The position numbers and the translations under genes are program-made. Of a DNA stretch of 64,000 nucleotides, positions 34,072 to 45,160 are shown one piece after another. The notes under the pieces are model-generated. The model was not told where the DNA came from. It worked only from the letters and a program-made list of their open reading frames with translations, and ran no database searches. The stretch comes from Blasia pusilla (lineage: Eukaryota; Marchantiophyta; Marchantiopsida; Blasiales), in the NCBI GenBank assembly GCA_050084515.1, contig CM114272.1, forward strand, positions 40,982,001 to 41,046,000. The letters run 5' to 3'. Numbering within the stretch: position 1 is the first letter of the stretch; every line of letters begins with the position of its first letter.

Positions 34072-34651
34072 TGTCGTGCGAATCCACATCGTCATACAAC
34101 ATACACCGCTGACTTACCATACTCACATACATACATAACATAGACGAGAGCATTCACAAACATAAGTGTACCACAACTGAAATCCGTGAAAGACCTACTC
34201 TCATAAAACACGTATAGAATCACATACAATCGAGCCAAACCCACTCCACGATGGGAGAATCCAGGTCGAAGCTTGCGGGAACCACCATAGCCAAGAGCTC
34301 TACTCACTACCAAGGCTAATTCCCAACGCAACAGGCTCAACTCAAAGAACTAACTGTTCTTTGAGTGCACTCCACACTATATCCTCCAACCTAAGAGCGG
34401 GCCCTACTAGAAAAGTCACCGTCAACTGAGTAACCCCCAACCCTATGTATGAAACCGCATCTCTACTTAGACACCATGGCCCTACATAAGGTATGGCCTC
34501 TACTAGCACACTATACTCTACGACATAATCTGTATGGTCATGACAACTGTCGTGCGAATCCACATCGTCATACAACATACATCGTTGACATACCATACTC
34601 ACATACATACATAACATAGACGAGAGCATCCACAAACACAAGTGTACCACA
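34072..34651 (-). repeat. 3' LTR of element C, 580 bp, with subterminal direct repeats
   Basis: On the plus strand it runs from TGTCGTGCGAATCC (34072) to GTGTACCACA (34651), the TG...CA form. A segment of about 105 bp (TCGTGCGAATCCACATCGTC through AGTGTACCACAA) occurs at both ends (34072-34178 and 34547-34652). On the minus strand it is preceded by the polypurine tract AGGGGGGCGAGT. The minus-strand frames at 34092-34340 and 34342-34707 are not genes. Confidence 0.7.
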
Positions 34652-34668
34652 ACTCGCCCCCCTAACTG
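34652..34668 (-). other. Polypurine tract of element C
   Basis: The minus-strand sequence TTAGGGGGGCGAGT directly precedes the LTR start TGTGGTAC. Elements A and B have the same kind of tract at the same place. Confidence 0.6.
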
Positions 34669-34826
34669 GCGGTTAGGTCCCTCTAACTCCCAAGTAGCCC
34701 TATACATCTACTACATGCTATACACCTTCTTGGGTGTACGAATCAGAATGCTGCGTGCTAGGTTGCCCCATCGTTAGTTGCACATCTGTAATCCATATCA
34801 TACAAAGATCAAGTCATCTACCTCTC

Positions 34827-35195
34827 CTAAGTACATCAAGGACAAACCCACCTTCCAATAGGAACAACATCCATACGTGGAGTCAAACACATCATGTGCC
34901 AACCCCTAGAACACCGATCACAAACCAACATACGGGTTGCGTTACCAGCAGACCCATACAACATGCACCTCAAGCTAGCACGTATCATGGCTAAGCGTGG
35001 ATCAACAGTACCATCCACATTTGGAAGATGACATGGCGCACGATTACGCACAAGGTCCTTCCAAACAACTCCATCACGACCCTCCAACATGAGAACTCCA
35101 GAAGCTAACATCTCGCGCACTCGTAAAATAGTGCGGCCTGCCGTCACATCCAACATTGTCGGTGCAATGTGCTGCAAATAGACATAGTCCCCCAC
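34827..35195 (-). pseudogene. Integrase C-terminal domain and PHD finger of element C
   Basis: The C-terminal domain reads GDYVYLQHIAP, GRTILRVREMLASGVLMLEG and APCHLPNVDGTVDPRL. The PHD finger reads CMLY, CDRC, GWHMMC, RWVCP-stop-C. One zinc ligand is therefore Cys-to-Tyr, and the codon between the last Cys pair is TGA where element B has an Arg codon. The finger would not fold normally in this copy. Confidence 0.75.
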
Positions 35196-36100
35196 ATGGA
35201 ACCTACAAATCGATGGTCGATAACCTCCACCCTAAATGGTTGCATACCGCAACGTATCCCTGTGTTGAGCAATGGCAAGATTCTCAAAGGCTGTTGGCAT
35301 AACTCTCCAAAAGAGCTCTGCTCGCTGAGAACACACTCTCATCCACATCTCTGGGTCATCAAGGTTCACCATCTCACTAGACTCCCGACGAACTATTGTT
35401 GGCAAGTCTGGATCTCGGCCGTATAACAGAAAATAAGGTGAGAAGGAAGCCAAGGATGCTTGGTGACTGAACCTATATCCCATGGCTAACCATGGCAACT
35501 CAATATCCCAGTCTCCAAGATGCCCCTTCTGTAGGCCATACTTGCGCAATGCCCTCTTCACCGTCTGAACCACACGCTTAGCCAAACCATCCACCGCTCG
35601 ATGATCTGGAGACGTGGTCTGATGATCAATCAACGCCTTGTCACACAAGACCTGAAACTCATCATGAAACTCTATATCCTGGTCGATCAGCACTTCAGCT
35701 GATGCACCAAAATGACTAAGCACTCTATCAAGAAATGCATACGCCGTTCCCTCACTTGCCTTGTCAGGTAATGCCACCAACTCAATCCACTTGGAGAAGT
35801 GCTCCATCATCACCAACACATATCAATGATGTCGTACAGTCAACGGTAATGGTCCCGCAAATTCCACACTCCAACGTTAACCCAACCCCATAATAGGCAA
35901 GGGATGTAACTGTGGTGTAGGAGCATTGAATGATGCCCTCACCCGGTCACAAACCATACAACGTGACACCAACTGCAGCACCTGAGTATGCATGCCACGC
36001 CACCAATACTGACCAAGGAGTAAGCTATATGTACGCTTTACCCCAAAATGTCCCAACTCCTCATGGGCATGTGGCACAATGCGCTCTCTCTAAGCCAAAT
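35196..36100 (-). pseudogene. Integrase core and zinc-binding domain of element C
   Basis: The zinc-binding region (35877-36077) has HEELGHFG and RCMVCDRV, the HHCC pattern. The core frame (35232-35819) begins MLVMMEHFSKWIELVALPDK. The first catalytic position, usually Asp before (F/Y)(S/T)K, reads Glu. The second Asp is in LIDQDIEFHDEF and the region of the final Glu reads GLAKRVVQTVKRAL, with Lys in the Glu position. TSPDH is the expected HP-type motif. Stops separate the two pieces. Confidence 0.75.
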
Positions 36101-36902
36101 ATGGCACTACTCGTACTCTACCATCCTCCCACACACGGAGAATATGTGTTCCCTCCAATTGATACCTTTTAGTATGTTGAAGAACACGGTCTCGCTCCTT
36201 GGCACTCACTATGCCTGGCACCCTACTGGTCCGTAGGAACTCCAACACCAACGCATCATCATGAATATCACGTTGATCCGTACCACCATCTCCAACCTTA
36301 GGATCTGAAGGTTGGCCATCTACCCTCTGACTAGAGTAAGATATCATGTGGTCCTCCATACTAGAGTCCACCCCTAACCAACATAAAAAGGCGCATGCAT
36401 TCCAACCTGGCACCATCTCCTCATCAACCTCGCCATGCCATCTAGCCCTAGTTGCATCCTCTTGGCTAGTACATGGGTTCCTACTCAACCCATCAGCATC
36501 AAGGTTGGAAACTCCAAGTCTATGTACCACCTGGAAGTCATACTCCTGTAAGATAAGAGCCCACCGTGCAAGCTTCCCTGTAAGCTTGTCAGACTCCATC
36601 AACCACTTGAGCGGCTGGTGATCAGTAACATGGGTAAACTGTGTGCCAAACAAGTAACACCTAAAGTGTGCCACAACCCACACTACTACCAAGCACTCTC
36701 CCTTATATGAACTGTAGCACGACTCCGCTGCATTATTTGAATGACTTGCATAGGCCAACACAAACTCCATGTGCTCATCATCATGTTGTGTCAACATCGC
36801 TCTAAGTCCCAACCTACTCCAATCAGTGTGTAACTGAAATGGGCGCCCTTTGATAGGTCTCCTCAAGATAGGCGTTGTCACCAACTGGGCATTGAGCTCC
36901 AC
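36101..36902 (-). pseudogene. RNase H domain and tether of element C
   Basis: An open frame of 270 codons (36090-36902) holds FQLHTDWSRLGLRAMLTQHD, YSSYKGECLVVVWVV, THVTDHQPLKWLMESDKLTG and NLDADGLSRNP. The Asp, Glu, Asp, Asp residues expected of Ty3-type RNase H are present. It continues without a stop through the spacer towards the integrase zinc-binding domain. Confidence 0.8.
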
Positions 36903-36938
36903 AAAAGCTCTCTCCTGATCATCTCCCCAGTGCCACTC

Positions 36939-37750
36939 CTAATCTGATTTCAGCAATTGGTTCAAAGGCTTTGCCATAACACTAAATCCCTTCACATACC
37001 TCCGATAGTAGTTCGCCAATCCCATGGATGCCCGAACTCTACTCACATCTACCAGATGAGGAATAAGTGCAATAGCCTCCACCTTTGCTTGCTGAACTCC
37101 CAAACCACCTGAATAGATCACATGACCCAAGTACTCAACATCCTTATGGAAGAACTTACACTTTCTTGGATACAAACGTAGACCATGAGCTTTCGACCGC
37201 TCAAACACAATCTGCAAATGTATCTGATGCTCCTCCAATGTGTTATAGAACACCAAGATATCATCAATGTAACACCAAACAAAATCCAAACCTACTAGGA
37301 TCCTGTCCATCACTCTCTAAAACTCGGCAGGTGCATTCTTCAACCCAAAGGGTAAGAATTTCCACTAGTACAAACAATCCTTGCCATGAGAGTTGACACC
37401 CCAAAATGTTGTCTTGGCCTTATCACTCTCTCGAATCGGCAACTGATGGTATCGTGATCCAAAGTACTGAAAATCTTTGCCTGTCCCACCACATCAAAGA
37501 TCTCCTCCGGTGTAGGGATGGCATACCTATCAGCCTTGGTCTGCCGATTGATAGGACGGTAATCTCCACACATCCGCCTATCCGTGTAGTTGCCACGCAC
37601 ATCCTTTTTAGCAGGCATCACAGTGGCTGATGCATACTCTCCATGCGACAACTCCACTAATCCCGCCTCCAAAAGGTCCAATGTCCTACTCTAAATCAGG
37701 TCCCTCTCCATATCACTATATCGGTAGGGACGACGGAAGATTGGCGTATC
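36939..37750 (-). pseudogene. Reverse transcriptase of element C
   Basis: The fingers show LLEAGLVELSHGEYASATV, PAKKDVRGNYTDRRMCGDYR and PINRQTKADRYAIPTPEEIF (37340-37681). The palm has the active-site motif CYIDDILVFYNT (about 37265-37300). The thumb has GLRLYPRKCKFFHKDVEYLG and VSRVRASMGLANYYRRYVKG. Stops lie between the two open pieces near 37320-37340 and after 36939. The motif order and IDD core are typical of Ty3-type enzymes. Confidence 0.8.
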
Positions 37751-37945
37751 ACTAGGCAAATCAATTCGTATACCGGGTCCAACCAAAGCACCCAACTCCT
37801 TCATGCTAAAGGCAAAACAACTTCTATAAGCACGTAGGAATTATATCAAGCGTCGTTTCTCACCTCCCGTAAGCTTGGGCCCAAGTAATGGCTCCCAAGT
37901 CTCCTCCACTAGCACACTAGAGAGAGAGGACGATGCCATTGGCTG

Positions 37946-39180
37946 CTACGCAATCCCCTCACAAGATAGTACACCCTTAGCTACACCATCACATGAGCAA
38001 ATAACTCCTCCACCAGCATGAGCAACCAACTCCACATGCCCAGCCATTACATCCCATTTACTCCAAGGATGCAAAATACTACTCTCCTCGTCCCCAACCG
38101 ATGCCTCTACCGTCCCGGTAGCCATCGAGCTCATCACAAGGGGTGGAAGATCCACAGACATAGTCCAAAGTCGACGTTGCTCGGCCATACCAAGACTCAA
38201 AATCCAAGTCAAACAATTCAGGTCCATGGCCTGACCCAACACATGACGTCGTGAAGCCTCAGAAATGGAAGCAACCGCTGTAACACCAGTAGCAAATCCC
38301 TTCGCACGCTCTCTCTCATTAGCGTTAGGCTCCACCAACTGTCGCACATGAGAATCCCATACAAGCCCGGGACCACCTTCCCTGTAGGCATGTGACGAGG
38401 GAAAACTCACAAATGTGGGTAGTGCCATCCTAGGCTGGCCCACACGGTTCACCACTACCATGGGTGACCGATCAATAACCCTCACCAGCTGAGAAAGTCG
38501 ACGAGTATCCAAGATAATATCCACTGTAAGGCAAGGATACCGCTGCACTGTATCATATGCTTGACGTAGAACCTCCCTAGGCAACAAGTTTGTCCACCAC
38601 AAGCGTGGACGATGAGCACGCGAGCAAACTCGCGCTGCATCCAACAACACCACTGGTCCAATCCAAGACCGCACCTCATCATCATCTCGGCCCAAGTATC
38701 ACCCAACAATGGAACATTCTCCAGAATGTAAGCTGGAGCACGTGCCTGATGAACCTGAAGATGTCGTAACACCCGTAACATCTCCCAAAAAAATCGAGAC
38801 CTAGGGTCGTGTAATCCCTCACCACGACCAGCATGTGTATGACCATGACATGGCCATCCAGCAATCACCAAATCCACAGGACCAACCTTCTCAAGGTCCT
38901 GCGCCCCCAACAATGCAATGTGTGACGGCAAAGCACGCTGATACCCACAAATAGCTGATGGCGGAAACAACTCACGATATCTCCGCATCAACTGACCAAT
39001 ATGTCGGGATGAGACTCTCTAGGCTGTCTCATCTCGCTCCACATACACGTATCTCCGCACAGGAATACCGGTTTGCAACATTGCAGCCAAACCATTGCTA
39101 ATCCCACCAAAGAGATCTAACACACAAATGCCCTCCGGTAGATACTACCATACAATGGGTGTAGTATCCAAAGGGGATAA
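37946..39180 (-). pseudogene. DNMT3-like C5-cytosine DNA methyltransferase captured by element C
   Basis: Motif I is VLDLFGGISNGLAAMLQTG and motif II RRYVYVERDE (39050-39125). Motif IV is DLVIAGWPCHGHTHAGRGE, with the catalytic Cys, near 38840. It is followed by SRFFWEMLRVLRHL, which resembles the RLFFEFYRLL of DNMT3-type enzymes. Motif VI is AYILENVPLLGD (about 38700-38735). Motif VIII is SRAHRPRLWWTNLLP (about 38590-38625). The IX/X part is NANERERAKGFATG and SRRHVLGQAMDLNCLTWILS (38195-38330). Motif order I-IV-VI-VIII-X is non-permuted, unlike DRM. One TAG lies after motif II, another just before motif I, and one frameshift sits near 38693 between motifs VI and VIII; otherwise all blocks are preserved. 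It lies between protease and reverse transcriptase, as in elements A and B. Confidence 0.85.
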
Positions 39181-39432
39181 CCCAACTAGACTAGAAGTAG
39201 GAGTCCGCCGTGGGGCCTCCTCTTCCTCGTGAGGTATAACAACCTCACACCAAGCCTCCTCCACTAGGTGATCAGCCTCTTGCCGTAGTGCACCGCCTGA
39301 ACTCCAAAGTGGCACATCCAACGATGAGGATGCCACTGCTGTAAAACTAGGGACCTCTTCTACCTCCTCATGCACAAGAGAATCTATAGCAGAAACATTA
39401 CCCTCCAAAAAGTCTCCTGGCCAAGTGACTAC

Positions 39433-39990
39433 TCAACTAAAACCAGCCACAGATGCTAACACTGTTGGGGAAGACCCTCCTGGTCGAGCCCCATAAATAA
39501 ATCTCACAGGAACTTGGCTCATACGTCCATCCCCGGACTGCCAACCAGGTCTATAAGACGCTGTCTCAGTCCAGTAATCCATTTGAAAACCCATCGGATA
39601 CAATACTGCTCCTCCAACTAGTACATCATACGACTCGGCTGATGTGCCCACAGTAGGAACTCCCAACCGGGAGCTATCAGTCACATGATTTGGTCTCAAC
39701 TGTATAGAAAACTTCTCCCGTGTCATGAATTGAGACCTATCATTGGCTCCTCCAAGTGATGTTTGAATCTGGAATGGGCAAGGCTCAAGCTTTGACCTCC
39801 GAATACCCAAACCAATACATGCCGCCTTTCCCAACATCAAAGGTTGGGCACTAGAGTCTAACAAGACTCTATCTAGTCTATACACATGTCCTGTAGGACT
39901 CACCAATTGGAATATCCCACTCCGGTTGTCCAACATACATACACAAGGTGTAAGCCTCTCACGATCAATGGTGGCGGGCCGGATCAGCAT
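39433..39990 (-). pseudogene. Aspartic protease region of element C
   Basis: A frame of 185 codons contains FQLVSPTGHVYRLDRVLLDS, then SAQPLMLGKAACIGLG (active-site loop DSS where DSG or DTG is usual). Further on is ESYDVLVGGAVLYPMGFQMD, matching the second conserved strand of retropepsins. The acidic linker at 39145-39408 connects it to the methyltransferase. Confidence 0.65.
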
Positions 39991-40013
39991 CCATCTTCGC
40001 CATTTCGCCGCCG

Positions 40014-41936
40014 CTAAGTTGCACTGGTACTCAATGCTACACCTGACATAGAGGGTCGCTCCACCGCAATACCCTCATCCACCTCAGCACGTGTAGCAGT
40101 AACACCCCCACGTTCACACAACATTGCGACTAGCTGAAATACAGGAGCTAAGTCAACTCCTAAAGCCATCAGATCCGTGGCCGAAAATAATGGGGATCCT
40201 AACACTGAAGTTGCCATCCGCAATACTGCACTGGATGCTGCATCGGTGTCTACTACACGCGATGTAGATGCCTCAGTCCCCACTGTCCGCTCAATAGGCT
40301 GCGTAGGAACCATGGATGGAGTCCTAAGCACCTCAGACAACAAGAATGATTGGGGAAGCCTAGCCTGCCTCCTAGCCTCACCCCTCTGTGGGTCCAACTC
40401 CACAGTAGCACCACGTGGCTCTGACGCTCAAGTGGCTCCTCTCAGAATCGCGAATCGATGCCTCAACTTTGTCTTTGCACTCGCCATATAAGAGAGATCA
40501 TCCCCTCCATAAGAGGTGGAAGCCCCTGCTCCCGAACCTGATCTATGCTAGATACCAGCCATAGTAGCCAACTTCTGCTCCAACTGCTCAATCTTGGTAG
40601 CCATAGCTGACTCTGTTGTAGTGGTAGGGGTAGCCACTGTAGGCTCTCCAACCACTAGTCCACCTCTACTACCCCTATCACCTCTACCACCTCGGCCTCT
40701 CGGAGCTACTCCACCATGGCCGCGGCTTGATCTCAACTTTGGATGAAGATCAAAGCAACACTCTCGAGGATGACCTAGTCTCCCGCAATGATCACACTAA
40801 GTTGGGGCCGACTGAGGCCCATCCTCCAAAGTCCGTCTCCCATCCTCTTGGGGACAAAACCTCCTAACATGATCACCTCCACATGTCCAACATGACTATC
40901 CTTGCTGCGGGGCAGCAAATGAAGGCAATGGTCTCTGCACAAGTGTCACTCTAGGACCTGACTGAGGTCGTGTGTACCCTCCACGACTCCCACTACTACT
41001 ACCACCACCACTACTACGAGACTGTGAAGTGGGCTGTTGAACACGAGAAGTAGTAGTTGTATCCCTACTGAATGTGGATATCACCACTCTCTCCTTCACC
41101 ATGTTAAGCTCAATCTTCTCAGATAGAGCAAACAAATGTGTCAATGTGGGTGAATCATCACTCATAAGAGTAGCATCACGTACCCTGCGGCGCAACTCTA
41201 TGTCCAAGATCCCATACCAAAACTAGACTGCCTGAGCCTCAGTCACACCCTGGGTAACTAAAATCAAGCGTCGCATATGAGTGTATGCCTCACGAAGACT
41301 CTCACCATTCTTTTGCTCAAATTCCTGAAGACTCCTCAACTTCTGTGTCTTCACTCCCTGATAGTTCTTCTTCAACCTCTTGAAGAACTCTGCAACCGGG
41401 CTGAACGATGGTGGAGCAATTGTACCTCCACTGGTACCTCCATGGGTACCTCCACTGGTACCCCCACTCCGGCTCGTACTCGTACCACTCAATGTCGGTT
41501 GGCTTGCATAGTAGGAGCACTACTACCAATACCACCATGGGTGATAGACACATCGCCTGGAGACCAATATTGTCTCAACGCCTCAATCTCAGCAACATGG
41601 TCCTTCCTAAACTCATGGTAATCATCCATGAGTGGTCCCTCCAAGTGCTGAGACAACCCCTTCCAAGCCAAGAAGGGTGTAAACAACGTGGCGTTCCGCA
41701 ACATCTGCATATCACACTACGTATCAAACTACTGCATGAAGTCCTCCAACTCAATGGTGCCCACTACACCCTCGTCCTCCTCTTCATCAACTGTCAAAAG
41801 TGGAAAAGGTAGTCGATACCTCAATCCATTCCGTGTGAAACCACCATTGTCCGCACCACGGTCCCCAACCAGACCATCAGACAGCTCCGTGATGACCAAC
41901 GCCGATGCCGCACCACCACCAAATTACCACCACTAA
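40014..41936 (-). pseudogene. Gag of element C with two zinc knuckles and an RGG-like tract
   Basis: The capsid-like part (41223-41710) has LEGPLMDDYHEFRKDHVAEI, VAEFFKRLKKNYQGVKTQKL and NGESLREAYTHMRRLILVTQ. The frame 40896-41207 gives MDIELRRRVRDATLM and a Ser/Gly-rich spacer. Two CCHC knuckles follow (CWTCGGDHVRRFC and CDHCGRLGHPREC, about 40780-40895), then a Gly/Arg-rich stretch (APRGRGGRGDRGSRGG) and a short coiled-coil-like segment (MATKIEQLEQKLATMAGI). Stops and frame changes separate these pieces. These features support RNA-binding Gag. Confidence 0.75.
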
Positions 41937-42383
41937 GTAACCAAGTGACGTCGATGTCCCTGTACTATTCTAGCTCTACTAGCTATGGGTGAAGGAAACC
42001 TAACCTATTATCACCACAAGAAGCCTCCCATGGTCTATTGGTCATCACTCCAGCCTCACTACCGGTAGCACAGGAGTAACACTTCTCTGGAAATTAGCGT
42101 CAACCCTAACAATGGGCGCGCAAGCAAGAAGCAACGATGGAGGGGATCCAAACACAAGAAGTCCAACTACAACCCTCCAATCGCAAATGGAAATCAAGGC
42201 AACACAATCCACCAACCGTGGCGCCCCCTGAATCCACAGAACCCACCACACAATTCTAACGCAATAGCTACTCCGCCGCGGGTCGATGACGTGCTAGTCG
42301 GACTCGCAGCACCTGAAAATATCACCTGCATGGAGAGGCTACACCGTACTATGCACTAGAGGTCCATCAACCAAAAACCTGAG
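41937..42383 (-). other. 5' leader of element C and junction with element B gag
   Basis: No domain is recognised. It probably holds the untranslated leader or extreme N-terminus of element C gag. No LTR matching 34072-34651 follows it. B-type gag similarity begins at about 42384. Confidence 0.35.
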
Positions 42384-43715
42384 ATGCATAAAGTGCCTAA
42401 CATCTCTCGACGTAGGGGATGTGTTCATAAGAAGCACCCCTTCCCGCACCCGTGTTCGCAAGGTCCGGTCGAGCATCGGGTACCATGGCTGGATAGCCTA
42501 AGCCTCTGTCACCCCCTGAATGATGTTGATCAACCGGCGCAAGCGAGTGTAAGCCTCGTGCAAACTCTCACCCGGCCGTCTCTAGAAGTCGTGGATGCTC
42601 CGCAACTTCTCCGTCCATACCCCTTGGTAGCTCGCCCTCAACTGAGCAAAGAACTCAACCACAGGGTTGAACCTAGGACAAACTTGACTGGACGATGCAA
42701 CTGCCCCAATCCGACTCACCCCTCCTAGTACATCACTAGTGGAAGACGAAGTAGCCTCTTCTAACTCCTCCTTCTCATCTGGAAATAGCTCTGTCCATGA
42801 CACATAATGTGGGTCGTAGTAGAGTCGCCATGCCTCAATATCTGGGCATATCTGTGGGAGAACTCATGGTAATCGTCCATGGGTGCCCCCTCTAAATGCT
42901 AGAACATACCCTTCCATGCTCTAAACGGGTGGAACTCTCTAGAGTTCCTAGCCCGCTATGAGTCACACCAACTATCCATCTCGTACGCCCAACCGGTAGG
43001 ACCACTCAATGTGTACGATAGATCACTAACACAATCCTCTATACGCTCCCCCTCGTCTAAAGACGACACAGAAGGAGATCGAAGTGGTCTCTCATGTGGA
43101 GACCCTCGAAACCTCGCACCACTCCGGGTAAACTCTCCAGAGCTACTCTCAGGTCCACTACCTCGCCTCTCAAAATCCTGAAAGGACGCCGTGATGGCCC
43201 TCGTGCCCCTCTCACACGATGACTCTCAACCTCGCGAGTTATCCCTCAATCACTCATCCCGAACATGCGGCACTCGATCTACAGTCTCCCTCCCCGAGAC
43301 GTGTAACGTGCGGCAACAAGCGGCGTGGTACGACAAATAGACGAGGCTATCATCTCATCGAAAACCTACCCTTAACTCTGGACATCCCACATAGGTCTAT
43401 GTCCCCTAAACCACATACATAAATGATGCTCTTAGCATTCACACAACCCAATATCCCCAAATAAACTAACCAAATCTTAGAATCCCTCACGCGTGCAGGG
43501 TAAAGGACCAGAATGAGTAACCTGAACATATGTTGATGTCGCTCCTTAGCAACTGCAAATCTCAAACCCAACTTGGTCGTGGAGACAAACTCCTCAAACC
43601 AGCAAAACACAATCTGCTCCACAATGAGGGTGCGGCTCCGCGATCGAGACGGTGCGATGCGGCCACGAGCGGCACGACGCGGCAATTGGTAGCGCGTTGT
43701 GGCTACGGGCATCAC
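42384..43715 (-). pseudogene. Gag N-terminal part of a B-type element
   Basis: It aligns with element A gag at 27880-28588: FFAQLRASYQGVWTEKLRSI (42600-42660), the RRxxESLxEAxTRLRRLI-type segment, and the DDYHEFSQRYAQ-like piece near 42850. It extends further N-terminally than A. Stops are present. It probably belongs to the same element as the LTR at 44285-44738 and, across element C, to the 3' part at 31315-34071, with about 2.7 kb of A-equivalent sequence missing. Confidence 0.6.
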
Positions 43716-44284
43716 GTCACAGTACTTGATCTTTGTGGAGCGGCTACCAACTCAAAACATACTAATGCGGCTAGAAAACTCGGACCCCAACTTCACGATC
43801 TACGATGATATTAAAAAATATCTGGAATTGGACATTCTAGTAAAAACTGAGAGGGACTATTGTAAAGCCCAATGTCTCTTTCTCCTACAAAAAAATTCAG
43901 CAGCGCTTTCGCGTTGATTTCTCCCAATGAAAATGTAAAACCTGTAAAAATACAAATCAGCAAGCTACATGGTGCTCTCGAGAGCGCCGACATGGGGCAA
44001 CCCACCCCCATACTCAATCCCTATCAAAAATTGGCCAGCGCTTCCGCGCGCCACTCTTCCACACGAAAAATCGGCAAATGCAAAGAACAATCAACGCAAC
44101 CTTTGCTCCGATGAGCACTCCCATGAGCCGCTGAACGGGGAACACGGTCCCCAACCTGCAAAAACAAAGAGTGACCAACGAGCTCCCCCATGAAGCTCTC
44201 TCACTCTCTCATTCTCTCATTCTCTCTTTGTAAAATAAGATCCAATCTCTCTCTACACCATCTCACACCATAGCTCTCAAAGGT
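43716..44284 (-). other. Leader region of the B-type element
   Basis: This lies between gag and the 5' LTR on the minus strand. It has no domain. I could not identify a convincing primer-binding site. Confidence 0.35.
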
Positions 44285-44738
44285 GTGCACTCTCCCTCAT
44301 GTCAAACCAAACCCACTCTCCTAATGAGAGGCTTGGGTTACACTCACAAGGCAAGGGACCATAGCTCCGCCGCCTCATGCCAAGAGGTTCAACAAAGAGA
44401 GAATGAGCTCTCTCTCCCTGAGGTATACCCCTCCCCTCTCCCAAGCTCTCTCTCTAGGATAACCTATTCTCCCAAGTCACCTCCTTGGCTCTTGACCTGA
44501 TGTAGGAGGTCAAGGTCCACTTACCAAAAATAGAAAGTTGATCATATACTCAAAATGGTACTTACCTAAAAAAGTAAGTTCCTCAATATGGCTCCAAATG
44601 AGCCGAAACGAAGGGGAAAATTGCTCTCTCAGGTTTCCCGAGGCCTTAACAGGTCATCCTCGACCTACTGAGCGTGTCCTCCACTACTCACGAAGTGGCT
44701 CTACTAGATCTCACTGATCTATCCTAAAAGACGTGACA
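44285..44738 (-). repeat. 5' LTR of a B-type element (partial)
   Basis: It matches the LTRs at 18820-19526 and 31315-31779 (GAGAGGCTTGGGTTACAC, CTCAATATGGCTCCAAATGA, GATCTATCCTAAAAGACGTG). It lacks the first 105 bp or so of the LTR, with similarity ending at GACGTGA. Confidence 0.65.
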
Positions 44739-45160
44739 TCCGTCGCACCACCCCTTGGACGGAAGTCTAAAACCCATTGTGGGAAGAGTAATAGGAGACA
44801 AGGCTCGAACATAACCGGAATTCTTTGTAAAAGGTGCCGGTTCCCAAATGTGCTTTACCGATTTGAAACTTGTATTCACGGAATGGTCACCGGCTAGGAA
44901 AGTTAGAGTCTAGAAAATCATCCAACCCTAATTATTTCCGCAAGTAGTCTTGACCATTGAGAGTAGAAGTAATCAAAAATTTTAGAGGGTAATCAAGAGT
45001 AGTGGGGGTTGTAATGGGAGTTAATAGAGGTTAGTAAGGATTTTAGTAGAGCTTTAAGGTTAATTTGGTGAGTGAACACATGGAAAACTAACGTCGAGGC
45101 CTATTATCCGCTGGACAAAACTTCTGTCCACCGGAAGAAAAAACGGAGACGACAAAGTCT
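44739..45160. other. Unassigned junction sequence
   Basis: No gene is seen. It may be the continuation of the non-LTR element to its right, cut by the LTR. Confidence 0.25.

Larger units (their letters stand above)
34072..42383 (-). mobile_element. Ty3-type element C with gag, protease, DNA methyltransferase, RT, RNase H, integrase, PHD
   Basis: This is the most complete element in the window. On the minus strand: leader and gag (about 42250-40014), protease (39990-39433), methyltransferase (about 39180-37946), reverse transcriptase (37750-36939), RNase H (36902-36500), integrase (36100-35000), PHD (about 34990-34827), polypurine tract and 3' LTR (34651-34072). A 5' LTR matching the 3' LTR was not found; the right boundary near 42383 joins B-type gag. 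Scattered stops and frameshifts inactivate it, but long domain frames survive, so decay is moderate. It belongs to a different subfamily from A and B, judged by overall divergence and a distinct LTR. Confidence 0.8.

Noticed and set aside
34342-34707. 121-codon minus-strand frame
   Set aside because: It spans the polypurine tract and LTR of element C and has no domain.
34072-42383. TAG/TGA stops in element C as proof of methylation-driven C-to-T decay
   Set aside because: Some stops fit TGG to TAG or CGA to TGA, but comparison with A and B does not show the ancestral codon clearly; counting over many copies would be needed.
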